Assembly: GCA_934553185.1 (NCBI GenBank)
Contig: CAKTFF010000156.1
Coordinates: 1-5,844 of the forward strand
Origin: an uncultured Devosia sp.
GTDB lineage: Bacteria; Pseudomonadota; Alphaproteobacteria; Rhizobiales; Devosiaceae
Reading direction: 5' to 3'
Length of the DNA stretch: 5,844 nucleotides
In this document: positions 1-5,684 of the stretch, piece by piece
Numbering within the stretch: position 1 is the stretch's first letter
Layout of the letters: each line of letters opens with the position of its first letter
Made by a program: the position numbers and the translations under genes
Notes under the pieces: generated by a model
Told to the model about the DNA's origin: nothing
The model's input: only the letters and a program-made list of their open reading frames with translations
Database searches by the model: none

Positions 1-1
1 C

Positions 2-76
2 GCGGGTGTAGCTCAGGGGTAGAGCATAACCTTGCCAAGGTTAGGGTCGTGGGTTCGAATCCCATCGCCCGCTCCA
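2..76 (+). tRNA. tRNA-Gly (anticodon GCC)
   Basis: This is a complete cloverleaf read directly from the sequence. The 7-bp acceptor stem is GCGGGTG (2-8) with CGCCCGC (66-72), including one G-U pair. The D arm is GCTC...GAGC. The anticodon stem is TAACC/GGTTA (27-31/39-43) around the loop TTGCCAA, with anticodon GCC at 34-36. The T arm is GTGGG-TTCGAAT-CCCAT. The discriminator is T73 and the CCA end is encoded at 74-76. It decodes GGC/GGU glycine codons. It is a stand-alone gene in this window, followed 25 nt later by its own terminator. The 5' flank lies outside the window, so its promoter cannot be seen. Confidence 0.97.
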
Positions 77-101
77 ATCTCTCCGATGGAGAGCAACGAC
101 T

Positions 102-134
102 AAAGGCCGGGCCTCGTGCTCGGCCTTTCGTTTT
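102..134 (+). terminator. Rho-independent terminator of tRNA-Gly
   Basis: The arms AAAGGCCG (102-109) and CGGCCTTT (121-128) pair perfectly over 8 bp. A G-U and a G-C pair can extend the stem inward. The run CTTTCGTTTT supplies the T tract. The position just after the tRNA and the hairpin-plus-T architecture make this an intrinsic terminator for the tRNA transcript. Confidence 0.85.
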
Positions 135-236
135 CTCAGGTTCCCTGACGCTTGCCGGTCTATCCCAACGGCAGCATTTTAGGTAATTTTGGTGGTTTAA
201 CCAGGCCTTGAGGATCTGGTTTGCCACTTGCCTTGC

Positions 237-250
237 GTGAGCTATCTCAC
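237..250. promoter_or_regulatory. CRP/FNR-like dyad upstream of the RTX gene
   Basis: GTGAG-CTAT-CTCAC is a perfect 5-bp-arm dyad. It has the GTGA-N6-TCAC core recognised by CRP/FNR-family regulators and matches the E. coli lac CRP site core at 12 of 14 positions (from memory of that site). It ends 9 nt before the Shine-Dalgarno of the RTX gene, so it lies very close to or downstream of any transcription start. That favours repression or an RNA hairpin over classical activation. No -10/-35 pair could be assigned with confidence nearby. Binding is inference. Confidence 0.4.
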
Positions 251-259
251 TTCCAGCTT

Positions 260-266
260 GGAGGAG
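260..266 (+). promoter_or_regulatory. Strong Shine-Dalgarno that sets the RTX gene start
   Basis: GGAGGAG lies 9 nt before ATG 276. It directly abuts the in-frame ATG at 267, which is therefore too close to be used, and it lies downstream of the in-frame TTG at 228. It fixes translation initiation at 276. Confidence 0.8.
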
Positions 267-275
267 ATGATTGCT

Positions 276-1406
276 ATGGCCGTTTTTACCCTTGGTTCTA
301 TCGAGCGCAACATGCTGACGTCGCTTGATGTGACGAACTGGATCGTGACCCACAGATCCACGACTACGGCGCAAGCCACCCAAGTCGGCAGCTATGCACC
401 GATGCCGACCTTCAGGCAGGATCGGATCGAATTTACGGGAACCGGGCTCGCCTATGACGGCCATTCAGCGGCACGCGGGGTAATTGATACAGTCACCTAC
501 AAGAGCTATGGCGCGCTGGGCTATTACGAGGAGTTCAAGCTCACCGGCCTTCAAGTATCCTATAATGACGTGGTCCAGAATCAGGCCAATATCATTCCCG
601 TGCTGCTCAAGGGCGATGACACGGTGCTTGGCAACAAGTTCGACAATACGCTGCACGGCTTTGCCGGCGATGACGCGCTCGATGGTGGCGAGGGCACGGA
701 CGGGCTGTTTGGCGGGTCCGGCAAGGACACGCTGATCGGTGGCGTCGGCGCCGACAGGCTCGACGGCGGCGCGAGCATCGACACCGCCAACTACGACAAG
801 AGTGCGCTCGGGGTTTCGGTCAACCTCCTTGCCAACAAAGCAAGCGGAGGAGACGCGCAGGGCGACACGTTCAAATCGATCGAAAACCTCCAAGGCAGCA
901 AGGGCCATGACACGCTGATTGGCAACACTGTCGCCAATGTCCTGATCGGCGAAGCCGGAAATGACTGGATCGACGGGGGCAAGGGCAATGACGAGCTTTT
1001 GGGCAGCTCGGGTAATGATAGCCTGTTCGGCAACATTGGCGATGATCGGCTCGATGGGGGCAAGGGCCGTGACACGCTGTCTGGTGGCTCAGGCAATGAC
1101 ACCTTGATTGGCGGCTCAGGCGATGACCATATCTACGGCGGCCGGGGCCATGACAAGGTTTTGTTGGGTGCCGGAAACGATGTGTTCCACTTCACCAGTC
1201 GCGACCAGAAAGCGACGATCTACGACTTCGATGTCGACCATGACCGGATCGACCTGTCGGATGCGGCGTGGGTAAATGCCGGCAACGTCCTGGACCTGAT
1301 GCACGACACCAAGAAGGGCGTGGTTCTCGATCTGGGCAAGGGTGATCAGATCACCCTGGTTGGGGTCTCGGCAGCTGATCTCAGCGCTTCGGACTTCCTG
1401 CTCTAG
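276..1406 (+). CDS. RTX (hemolysin-type) calcium-binding protein, type I secreted
   Basis: This 376-residue protein starts at ATG 276, chosen because GGAGGAG sits 9 nt upstream. Residues 1-110 form a likely beta-rich N-terminal domain without a signal peptide or a recognisable catalytic motif. Glycine/aspartate nonapeptides of the GGxGxDxLx type follow in two blocks (about 112-166 and 206-302). They are separated by a spacer (about 167-205) with the GDTF..IENLxGS pattern common between RTX blocks. Such repeats fold into a calcium-binding beta-roll outside the cell. The C-terminal region ends in D373-F-L-L, an acidic residue followed by three hydrophobics, as in serralysin-type uncleaved type I secretion signals. 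No protease zinc motif (HExxH) or lipase motif is present, so the activity is unknown; adhesion, matrix or surface-layer roles are possible. No ABC exporter or membrane-fusion partner lies in the window. The gene is convergent with the phytochrome gene. Confidence 0.9.
   Translation: MAVFTLGSIERNMLTSLDVTNWIVTHRSTTTAQATQVGSYAPMPTFRQDRIEFTGTGLAYDGHSAARGVIDTVTYKSYGALGYYEEFKLTGLQVSYNDVVQNQANIIPVLLKGDDTVLGNKFDNTLHGFAGDDALDGGEGTDGLFGGSGKDTLIGGVGADRLDGGASIDTANYDKSALGVSVNLLANKASGGDAQGDTFKSIENLQGSKGHDTLIGNTVANVLIGEAGNDWIDGGKGNDELLGSSGNDSLFGNIGDDRLDGGKGRDTLSGGSGNDTLIGGSGDDHIYGGRGHDKVLLGAGNDVFHFTSRDQKATIYDFDVDHDRIDLSDAAWVNAGNVLDLMHDTKKGVVLDLGKGDQITLVGVSAADLSASDFLL
609..773 (+). repeat. RTX nonapeptide repeat block 1
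   Basis: This block encodes residues 112-166 of the RTX protein. It contains successive imperfect nonapeptides such as LHGFAGDDA, LDGGEGTDG, LFGGSGKDT and LIGGVGADR, each from an approximately 27-nt unit. The periodic glycines and aspartates are calcium ligands in the beta-roll of this family. The repeats are degenerate at the DNA level. Confidence 0.85.
891..1181 (+). repeat. RTX nonapeptide repeat block 2
   Basis: This block encodes residues 206-302, about ten further nonapeptides including LIGEAGNDW, IDGGKGNDE, LFGNIGDDR, LDGGKGRDT, LSGGSGNDT and LIGGSGDDH. It is longer and more regular than block 1 and runs straight into the C-terminal secretion region. Confidence 0.85.
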
Positions 1407-1412
1407 ACCAGG

Positions 1413-1433
1413 CGGGCGCCCGTCAGGCGCCCG
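1413..1433. terminator. Hairpin between convergent RTX and phytochrome genes
   Basis: CGGGCGCC (1413-1420) and GGCGCCCG (1426-1433) pair perfectly over 8 GC-rich bp around the 5-nt loop CGTCA. The stop codon of the minus-strand gene (1423-1425) lies in the loop. The hairpin begins 6 nt after the RTX stop, so it could serve both strands. No clear T tract follows in either direction, so it may be a pause or Rho-assisted site rather than a strong intrinsic terminator. Confidence 0.5.
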
Positions 1434-3549
1434 GGACGGCTTCGATGTTGGCCGTGACTTCGACGCGCAGTCCGGGTTGCGCGTCGAAGCGCTCCATGGT
1501 GCCGCCCAGCCGCTGCACGAGTGAGGAGAGCATGCGCGAACCGAAGCCGGTGCCTTCGGTCTTGCCGCTATTGCCGCGGCCCTGGTCGGCAACGATCAGC
1601 CGCATGGCGTTGCGGTGTTGATCGACCTTGATCTCGAGCGGGCCGGGCTCGCCGCCATAGGCATATTTGCCCGCATTGGTGATCAGCTCGTTGATGATCA
1701 GGCCGACACTGATGGCACGGTCGGTGCTGATCAGGATGGGCGCTACATCGAGCGTCATGAACTGGCGCCAGCGCCGGTCCATGGAGGTCTGCAATTCGGC
1801 CACCAGTTCCCCAAGATAGCGGGACAGGTCGATGATCTCGACACTGTTGTCCTGATGCAGGCGCCGATGAACAAGGCCCACCGCGTTGAGGCGGGCTTCG
1901 GCCTGTTCGAGATGCTCGCGCACCTCCTCGGAGGCCGTGCGCCCCTGCATGCGCAAGAAGGCACCCACCAGCGACAGCGAGTTCTGCACGCGGTGATTGA
2001 CCTCGCCGAGAAGAAAGTCCTTTTGCTGGATCAGGCTCTCGTTTTCCTTGAGCGTGACCGTCAAAGCCTTGTTGAGGACGCGCATGCGCGCATTGTTGCG
2101 GGCTTCGAGCAGCAGCTTGACCACCCTTGCGGCGGATTCAGCTTCGGCGAGGGTCCAGTCCCGTGACCTGCCGCGCACGTTTTCGGACCATTCCTCAAAG
2201 GATGCGCGCGGGCTGAGCTTGTCGTCGGGGCCTAGCGTCACATCCTTGTGCGGATTGCCTGCCCACTTCACCGTCTGAAGTTGTTCGGCCCTGAACCACA
2301 TCAGAATGGTGGGCACTTCGGTGGACATTGTAACGGCCAAAAGCCCGCTGGCGATTGGGGCAAAGACCTTTGCCGCCGGCATGTCCAGAGAAAGGGAACT
2401 GGTGACCACAGGCTTGAGCGAAGCCGGGCGGCGAACATGGTCAGCGACGGACCGCACCTCTTCGGCATCCGGGCAGGTGCCAAACAGGTAAAGGTCCTCG
2501 CCCTGCGCGGCGGCAAAACCATCGGCCTTGAGGAGGGAGGCAAGCTCGCTGCCCGAAGAAGCAAAGAACCGGTCAAGGCCGTCATCGTTGCCAATTCTTG
2601 AAAGAACAACATCTTCCTGGGCGCGCAGCCGGATACGCTCGCGATAAAGGTCGTTGTCTTCGCGCGCCTTGACCTGGCGGGCAAGGCTGGTCGCCACTGC
2701 CTGACACGCCATTCGCGTGGTGAGCGAAAGGGTGCGCGGTTCGGGATGATGGCAGGCGGCGAGGCCCCACAACATGCCGTCCTTGATGATGGACATGGAG
2801 GCTGACGCGCCCACCCCCATGTTCTTGAGATACTGGATATGGACCGGCGACACGCTGCGGAGCGTCGAGTCGCTCATGTCGATGCTCTTGAGTTCGCTGC
2901 TGGCACTGACAACAGGCGCCGGTGTGTAATGGACATCGGCGATCACCCGCACCCGGTTGCGCACATAAAGCGCTCGCGCCTGGCGCGGAATGTCGGTGGC
3001 GGGAAAATGGTGATTCATGAAGCTCGAGGACTGGTCGGAGATGGACTCCCCCAGCACCACACCGGCTTCATCGTCAACGAACTGGTAGATCATGACGCGG
3101 CTATATCCGGTCAGATCCTGAAATATCCCAGCAGCACGGGCGGCCAGGTCGGCCAGCGAGCCGCTGCGCTCCAGCGTGGCACCCAACACTTCGAGCTGGG
3201 AGAGGAAAGCCGGGCCCAGGTCGAGTTTTGGACCTTTGTCGATCAACTCGACCACGATATGGGGGCCGCTGCGATAGCCTATTGCATCGAACACCGTGCC
3301 ATTCAGGGCGGCGTCACCCAGGACGGCGATGCCCGAAGTGGCGGGCAACTGTTCCACGATGGACGCGACACGCAGGCCTGTCAGATCCTCGATTCTCCGG
3401 TCGAGAACATCGCCAGCTGCACCCGCATAGCCGACCACCACGCCGTCCTCGTTGAGGATCAGCATGATGCCATAGGGCTGGATCGATCCGGGAATGTGGA
3501 TCGGTTCGAGATCGCAGCTATTGAAGGCCGCCGGAAGGGTATCGTGCAT
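1423..3549 (-). CDS. bphP: Bacteriophytochrome sensor histidine kinase (PAS-GAF-PHY-HisKA_2)
   Basis: This is a 708-residue red/far-red light-sensing kinase. Cys12 lies just before the PAS motif PIHIPGSIQPYG and is the expected biliverdin attachment site. The GAF domain carries FPATDIPRQAR (Asp186 of the DIP motif), SPVHIQYL (His237) and LWGLAACHH (His267), matching the conserved Asp/His/His chromophore-pocket residues of bacteriophytochromes. A PHY domain (about 325-490) has the tongue motif PRASF (447-451). The transmitter has the H-box GEVNHRVQNSL with His519 as phosphoacceptor, the N-box NELITNAGKY from Asn620 and the G-box GTGFG (666-670). The H-box resembles the HisKA_2 class. The HWE-type W/E residues are not seen. 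There is no fused receiver domain. ATG 3549 is preferred over an in-frame TTG at 3552; a weak GGA lies 6 nt upstream of the ATG. No heme oxygenase or response regulator is adjacent. It lies downstream of the DUF454 gene with a structured leader. Confidence 0.95.
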   Translation of the reverse strand: MHDTLPAAFNSCDLEPIHIPGSIQPYGIMLILNEDGVVVGYAGAAGDVLDRRIEDLTGLRVASIVEQLPATSGIAVLGDAALNGTVFDAIGYRSGPHIVVELIDKGPKLDLGPAFLSQLEVLGATLERSGSLADLAARAAGIFQDLTGYSRVMIYQFVDDEAGVVLGESISDQSSSFMNHHFPATDIPRQARALYVRNRVRVIADVHYTPAPVVSASSELKSIDMSDSTLRSVSPVHIQYLKNMGVGASASMSIIKDGMLWGLAACHHPEPRTLSLTTRMACQAVATSLARQVKAREDNDLYRERIRLRAQEDVVLSRIGNDDGLDRFFASSGSELASLLKADGFAAAQGEDLYLFGTCPDAEEVRSVADHVRRPASLKPVVTSSLSLDMPAAKVFAPIASGLLAVTMSTEVPTILMWFRAEQLQTVKWAGNPHKDVTLGPDDKLSPRASFEEWSENVRGRSRDWTLAEAESAARVVKLLLEARNNARMRVLNKALTVTLKENESLIQQKDFLLGEVNHRVQNSLSLVGAFLRMQGRTASEEVREHLEQAEARLNAVGLVHRRLHQDNSVEIIDLSRYLGELVAELQTSMDRRWRQFMTLDVAPILISTDRAISVGLIINELITNAGKYAYGGEPGPLEIKVDQHRNAMRLIVADQGRGNSGKTEGTGFGSRMLSSLVQRLGGTMERFDAQPGLRVEVTANIEAVPGA

Positions 3550-3572
3550 CAATCGTCCAAACAGGCGGCCGG

Positions 3573-3600
3573 AAAGGAAAGATCGCGCAATTGTGCGCGA
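3573..3600 (-). terminator. Terminator-like hairpin in the DUF454-bphP gap
   Basis: Read on the minus strand, TCGCGCA (3600-3594), loop CAAT and TGCGCGA (3589-3583) form a perfect 7-bp stem followed by TCTTTCCTTT (3582-3573). It lies about 40 nt past the DUF454 stop, so it could be that gene's intrinsic terminator. Only about 23 nt remain before the bphP ATG, so it could instead be an operator or attenuator in the bphP leader. The T tract is interrupted by C, which lowers confidence. Confidence 0.5.
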
Positions 3601-3604
3601 CCTC

Positions 3605-3616
3605 GCGATTTATCGC
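3605..3616. promoter_or_regulatory. Second dyad in the bphP upstream region
   Basis: GCGAT-TT-ATCGC is a perfect 5-bp-arm dyad lying 4 bp from the terminator-like hairpin. One strand of it (ATCGCG on the minus strand) can also pair with CGCGAT in the 3' arm of that hairpin, giving mutually exclusive folds. The element CGCAATT occurs twice as a direct repeat here (3586-3592 and 3614-3620). This suggests a binding-site or attenuator region; function is unproven. Confidence 0.3.
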
Positions 3617-3639
3617 AATTCACGATCAAGCCAGTCAGC

Positions 3640-4062
3640 TCAGCCAAGAGCGGCCCCCGGCTCGGGCCGGCGCGCCACGTAAACGGCCATCGCAAGGAGC
3701 ACACATCCCACAAGAAGACCCAGCCACCATTGGGGATGGACCGTCAGGAGGAATATGGTCATGCCCAGTGCCATGCCGCCGATGGACATCAGCTTGTGCC
3801 GGCGGGCGATCGAGCGGTTGTTGCGCCAGGCGACGATCGGCGGGCCGAACTGACGATGATTGAGCAGCCAGGCTTCCACGCGCTTGGAGGAACGCGCAAA
3901 GCACCAGGCCGCCAGGATCATGAACGTGGTGGTCGGCATCAGCGGCACAAAGGCGCCAATGATGCCCAAGGCAACCATCACAATTCCGGCGGTGAAGTAA
4001 AAGGGGCGTAAAATCTGATTAAACCTTGGCAGTGGCGCGAACGGCTGCTGCCGCGTGCGCAA
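3640..4062 (-). CDS. DUF454 / YbaN-family inner-membrane protein
   Basis: This small membrane protein has up to 140 residues. The motif GIIGAFVPLMPTTTFMILAA (33-52), followed by WCFARSSKRVEAWLLNH, is the family's hallmark: a proline/threonine-rich turn after the first helix. Hydrophobic segments lie at about 20-42, 47-56, 91-108 and 112-130, and the basic stretch RNNRSIARRHK separates the two halves. Its biochemical function is unknown. The start is uncertain. TTG 4062 follows an in-frame TAA immediately and has no Shine-Dalgarno, and a good TATAAT overlaps it. GTG 3981 or ATG 3978 would cut the first helix. An in-frame ATT (Ile17) has AAGG 9 nt upstream and would keep the helix. The gene lies 58 nt downstream of the flavin monooxygenase gene on the same strand. 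Confidence 0.85.
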   Translation of the reverse strand: MRTRQQPFAPLPRFNQILRPFYFTAGIVMVALGIIGAFVPLMPTTTFMILAAWCFARSSKRVEAWLLNHRQFGPPIVAWRNNRSIARRHKLMSIGGMALGMTIFLLTVHPQWWLGLLVGCVLLAMAVYVARRPEPGAALG

Positions 4063-4091
4063 TTATATGGAACAGATGGGAGGCGAAGCAA
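4062..4091 (-). promoter_or_regulatory. Sigma70-type promoter for the DUF454 gene
   Basis: Read on the minus strand, TTGCTT (4091-4086), an 18-nt spacer and a perfect TATAAT (4067-4062) form a good housekeeping-type promoter in the gap after the monooxygenase stop. Transcription would start near 4055, inside the longest DUF454 reading frame, which conflicts with translation from TTG 4062. An AT-rich hexamer in GC-rich DNA is unlikely to be chance, but activity is untested. Confidence 0.5.
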
Positions 4092-4120
4092 GGGCAGGGA
4101 AACGGGAAAAGTCCAGGCAA

Positions 4121-5218
4121 TCAGGGCGTGATGGCTAACCATTTAATCAGTTCACGCGCCGCTGCAGCACCGGCGCGGTTGGCGCCGATGGTGGAGGCCG
4201 ATGGGCCGTAACCAACCAGGTGAATACGAGGGTCGCGCGCCACCTGGGTCGCCAGCCGTCCGGTCATGCGGATGCCGCTATCGGCCTCGCGGATCTGCAA
4301 CGGCGCGAGGTGGTCGAGAGCCGAGCGGAACCCCGTGCACCAAAGGATGACGTCCACGGCCAGCGCCCGTCCATCTGCCCAGCGCACCCCATCGGGCGTG
4401 ATGGCGCTGAACATCGACTGCCGCTCGAGTACGCCGCGTTCGCCCATGGCGGCGATGGCCGGGGTCAGGGGCAGGCCGGTGACCGAAACAACCGAATTGG
4501 GCGGCAGTCCGGCCCGGACCCGGTCTTCGACAAGCTTGACGGCAGCTCGCCCGGCCGCTTCGTCGAAGGGTCCCGCGCGAAAGCGTGGCGGCGTTCGCGT
4601 TACCCAAGTGGTGCGGGTCACGCGGGAGATTTGGTCCAGCAGCTGAATGGCCGAAATCCCCCCGCCAACAATCAGCACATGCTGGCCAGCGAAATCCTCG
4701 GCAGCGCGAAAATCCCTTGTATGTAGCTGTCGGCCGCGAAAGGTGTCGCTGCCGGGATAAGGCGGAATGAACGGGCTGTCCCAGGTGCCCGTTGCGTTGA
4801 TCAGCCCCCGCGCCGAGAACGCTCCACGATCGGTCTCAAGCCGCAGCCGCTCGCCCCGGTTCGTTACGAGTTGGACAGCGGCGGGCCGAAGCACGGCCAG
4901 GCCGAAACGCTTTTCGTACTCGGCAAAGTAGCGCGGCACGGCTTCAGAGGCTTTCGCATTCTCGTCCGCGCCGGCGCTTTCCACAAAAGCCATGCCTGGT
5001 AGGTCATGCACGCGGTTGACCGTGGACAGGGTCAGTGACGGCCAGCGGAACTGCCAGGCTCCGCCCGGGAGCGGCGAGCGATCAAACACGAGAAAATGCC
5101 GCTTGGGCTCAAGCCCAAGCTGGCGCAGATGGTAGGCAGCACTCAAACCAGCCTGACCTGCGCCAATTACGGCAATGTCGAGCTTGATGGCGGTGTGGGG
5201 CGGCAGGGTGTCGGTCAC
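4121..5218 (-). CDS. Flavin-containing monooxygenase-like FAD/NAD(P)H oxidoreductase
   Basis: This 365-residue protein (from GTG 5218) has two dinucleotide-binding folds. The FAD site is IAVIGAGQAGLS (GxGxxG at 19-24) near the N-terminus. The NADPH site is VLIVGGGISA (181-190). Between them FRGRQLHTRDF (160-170) matches the FxGxxxHxxx(Y/F) fingerprint of class B flavin monooxygenases. NATGTW (141-146) and CTGF (294-297) are the usual conserved ATG/CTGF segments. Such enzymes use NADPH and O2 to oxygenate nitrogen, sulfur or carbonyl substrates, or act as related reductases. The substrate cannot be read from the sequence. The protein is cytosolic and shorter than typical Baeyer-Villiger enzymes. 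GTG 5218 has a weak GGA 6 nt upstream; an in-frame TTG at 5239 adds seven residues but has GGAAG directly abutting it. The gene is divergent from the DUF2188-like gene and upstream of the DUF454 gene. Confidence 0.87.
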   Translation of the reverse strand: MTDTLPPHTAIKLDIAVIGAGQAGLSAAYHLRQLGLEPKRHFLVFDRSPLPGGAWQFRWPSLTLSTVNRVHDLPGMAFVESAGADENAKASEAVPRYFAEYEKRFGLAVLRPAAVQLVTNRGERLRLETDRGAFSARGLINATGTWDSPFIPPYPGSDTFRGRQLHTRDFRAAEDFAGQHVLIVGGGISAIQLLDQISRVTRTTWVTRTPPRFRAGPFDEAAGRAAVKLVEDRVRAGLPPNSVVSVTGLPLTPAIAAMGERGVLERQSMFSAITPDGVRWADGRALAVDVILWCTGFRSALDHLAPLQIREADSGIRMTGRLATQVARDPRIHLVGYGPSASTIGANRAGAAAARELIKWLAITP

Positions 5219-5271
5219 GGATGGTCCGGGTTCAGGCAACTTCCAGCGTGGCTGATGGTTATGCCAGCAAC

Positions 5272-5277
5272 AAGGAG
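5272..5277 (+). promoter_or_regulatory. Shine-Dalgarno of the DUF2188-like gene
   Basis: AAGGAG lies 9 nt before ATG 5287. It selects this start over the upstream in-frame ATG at 5221, which lacks a comparable site and would place the start inside the divergent oxidoreductase leader. Confidence 0.8.
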
Positions 5278-5286
5278 AGAATAGCC

Positions 5287-5538
5287 ATGAGCCACGTAAC
5301 CTACGAAGTTGTCGAGCATGATGGGGGATACGCCTATAAGGTAGGCGACGTGTTTTCGGAGACTTTTGCCACGCACAGCCAGGCCCATGACGCAGCAGCC
5401 TCGGCTGCCAGCCGGCAGCAGCTGGAAGGGGAAAGCGAAGCCATCCTTTACCAGGACAGCAAGGGCGAGTGGCACGAAGAACTCGCCTCAGGCGGTGACC
5501 GGCCGGAAACCGAAGTCGAGGACGAGATCAAGGACTGA
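5287..5538 (+). CDS. Small DUF2188-like protein
   Basis: This 83-residue soluble protein starts at ATG 5287 behind AAGGAG. The pattern VTYEVVEHDGGYAYKVGDVFSETFATHSQAHDAA, then a helix rich in Ala/Gln/Arg, then a strand ILYQDSKGEWHEE, resembles the short alpha/beta DUF2188 fold. In that family a 'DGGWAV...' strand, a helix with 'A..AA...A' and a final 'G.I..' strand are typical. The C-terminus (ETEVEDEIKD) is strongly acidic. No catalytic residues, signal peptide or membrane segment are seen, and the function is unknown. It is transcribed divergently from the flavin monooxygenase gene; about 68 nt separate the two starts. Its stop codon lies inside a hairpin stem. The family assignment is from pattern memory and is moderately sure; the coding status is well supported. 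Confidence 0.8.
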   Translation: MSHVTYEVVEHDGGYAYKVGDVFSETFATHSQAHDAAASAASRQQLEGESEAILYQDSKGEWHEELASGGDRPETEVEDEIKD

Positions 5539-5570
5539 GGTCGTAATCACGCTTCCACCACACCTCAGTC
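5533..5570 (+). terminator. Hairpin spanning the DUF2188-like stop codon
   Basis: GACTGAGGT (5533-5541) and ACCTCAGTC (5562-5570) are perfect 9-bp complementary arms around a 20-nt loop, and the TGA stop (5536-5538) lies in the 5' arm. No T run follows, so it is a weak intrinsic terminator at best. It may stabilise the mRNA 3' end. Confidence 0.45.
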
Positions 5571-5591
5571 GGGCCGAAGCCTTTCCAACTT

Positions 5592-5684
5592 ACTATCACT
5601 CCCCTCGGGCTCGACCCGACGGTCACTTTCGGCTCAGCACGAGCGAGGAGAGGCCCTCGGGTCAAGCCCGAGGGCAGCGATAGT
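5592..5684. repeat. REP-like composite palindromic element
   Basis: Two palindromic units face each other. Unit 1 is CCTCGGG-CTCGA-CCCGACG (5603-5621, one mismatch). Unit 2 is GCCCTCGGG-TCAAG-CCCGAGGGC (5653-5675, perfect 9-bp arms). The outer flanks extend this into a 20-nt inverted repeat (5592-5611 against 5665-5684) matching at 18 of 20 positions. This resembles dispersed REP/BIME-type intergenic elements. It sits between two convergent genes, where it could also stop transcription. Confidence 0.65.

Noticed and set aside
52..76. Possible integrative-element attachment site at the tRNA-Gly 3' end
   Set aside because: No second copy of the tRNA 3' end, integrase or phage gene was found in the window.
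193..203. TGGTT-T-AACCA palindrome upstream of the RTX gene
   Set aside because: The arms are only 5 bp, it matches no operator I recognise, and chance occurrence is likely.
228..275. Longer RTX start at TTG 228 or ATG 267
   Set aside because: GGAGGAG at 260-266 is ideally spaced for ATG 276, abuts ATG 267, and lies downstream of TTG 228.
465..908. Minus-strand 147-codon frame opposite the RTX gene
   Set aside because: The periodic RTX repeat codons create open complementary frames, and its composition simply mirrors the Gly/Asp repeats.
1615..2166. Plus-strand 183-codon frame antisense to the phytochrome kinase domain
   Set aside because: It lies opposite a coding region with intact H, N and G boxes, and no recognisable motif or good ribosome-binding site precedes it.
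2839..4011. Long open frame (390 codons) on the plus strand, antisense to bphP and the DUF454 gene
   Set aside because: It runs across two well-supported minus-strand genes and their gap, has a low-complexity His/Arg/Gly composition with no domain motif, and is expected as a mirror frame in GC-rich DNA.
5592..5684. CRISPR-like array or IS terminal repeats
   Set aside because: There are only two units in inverted orientation, with no regular spacers, no transposase and no target-site duplication.
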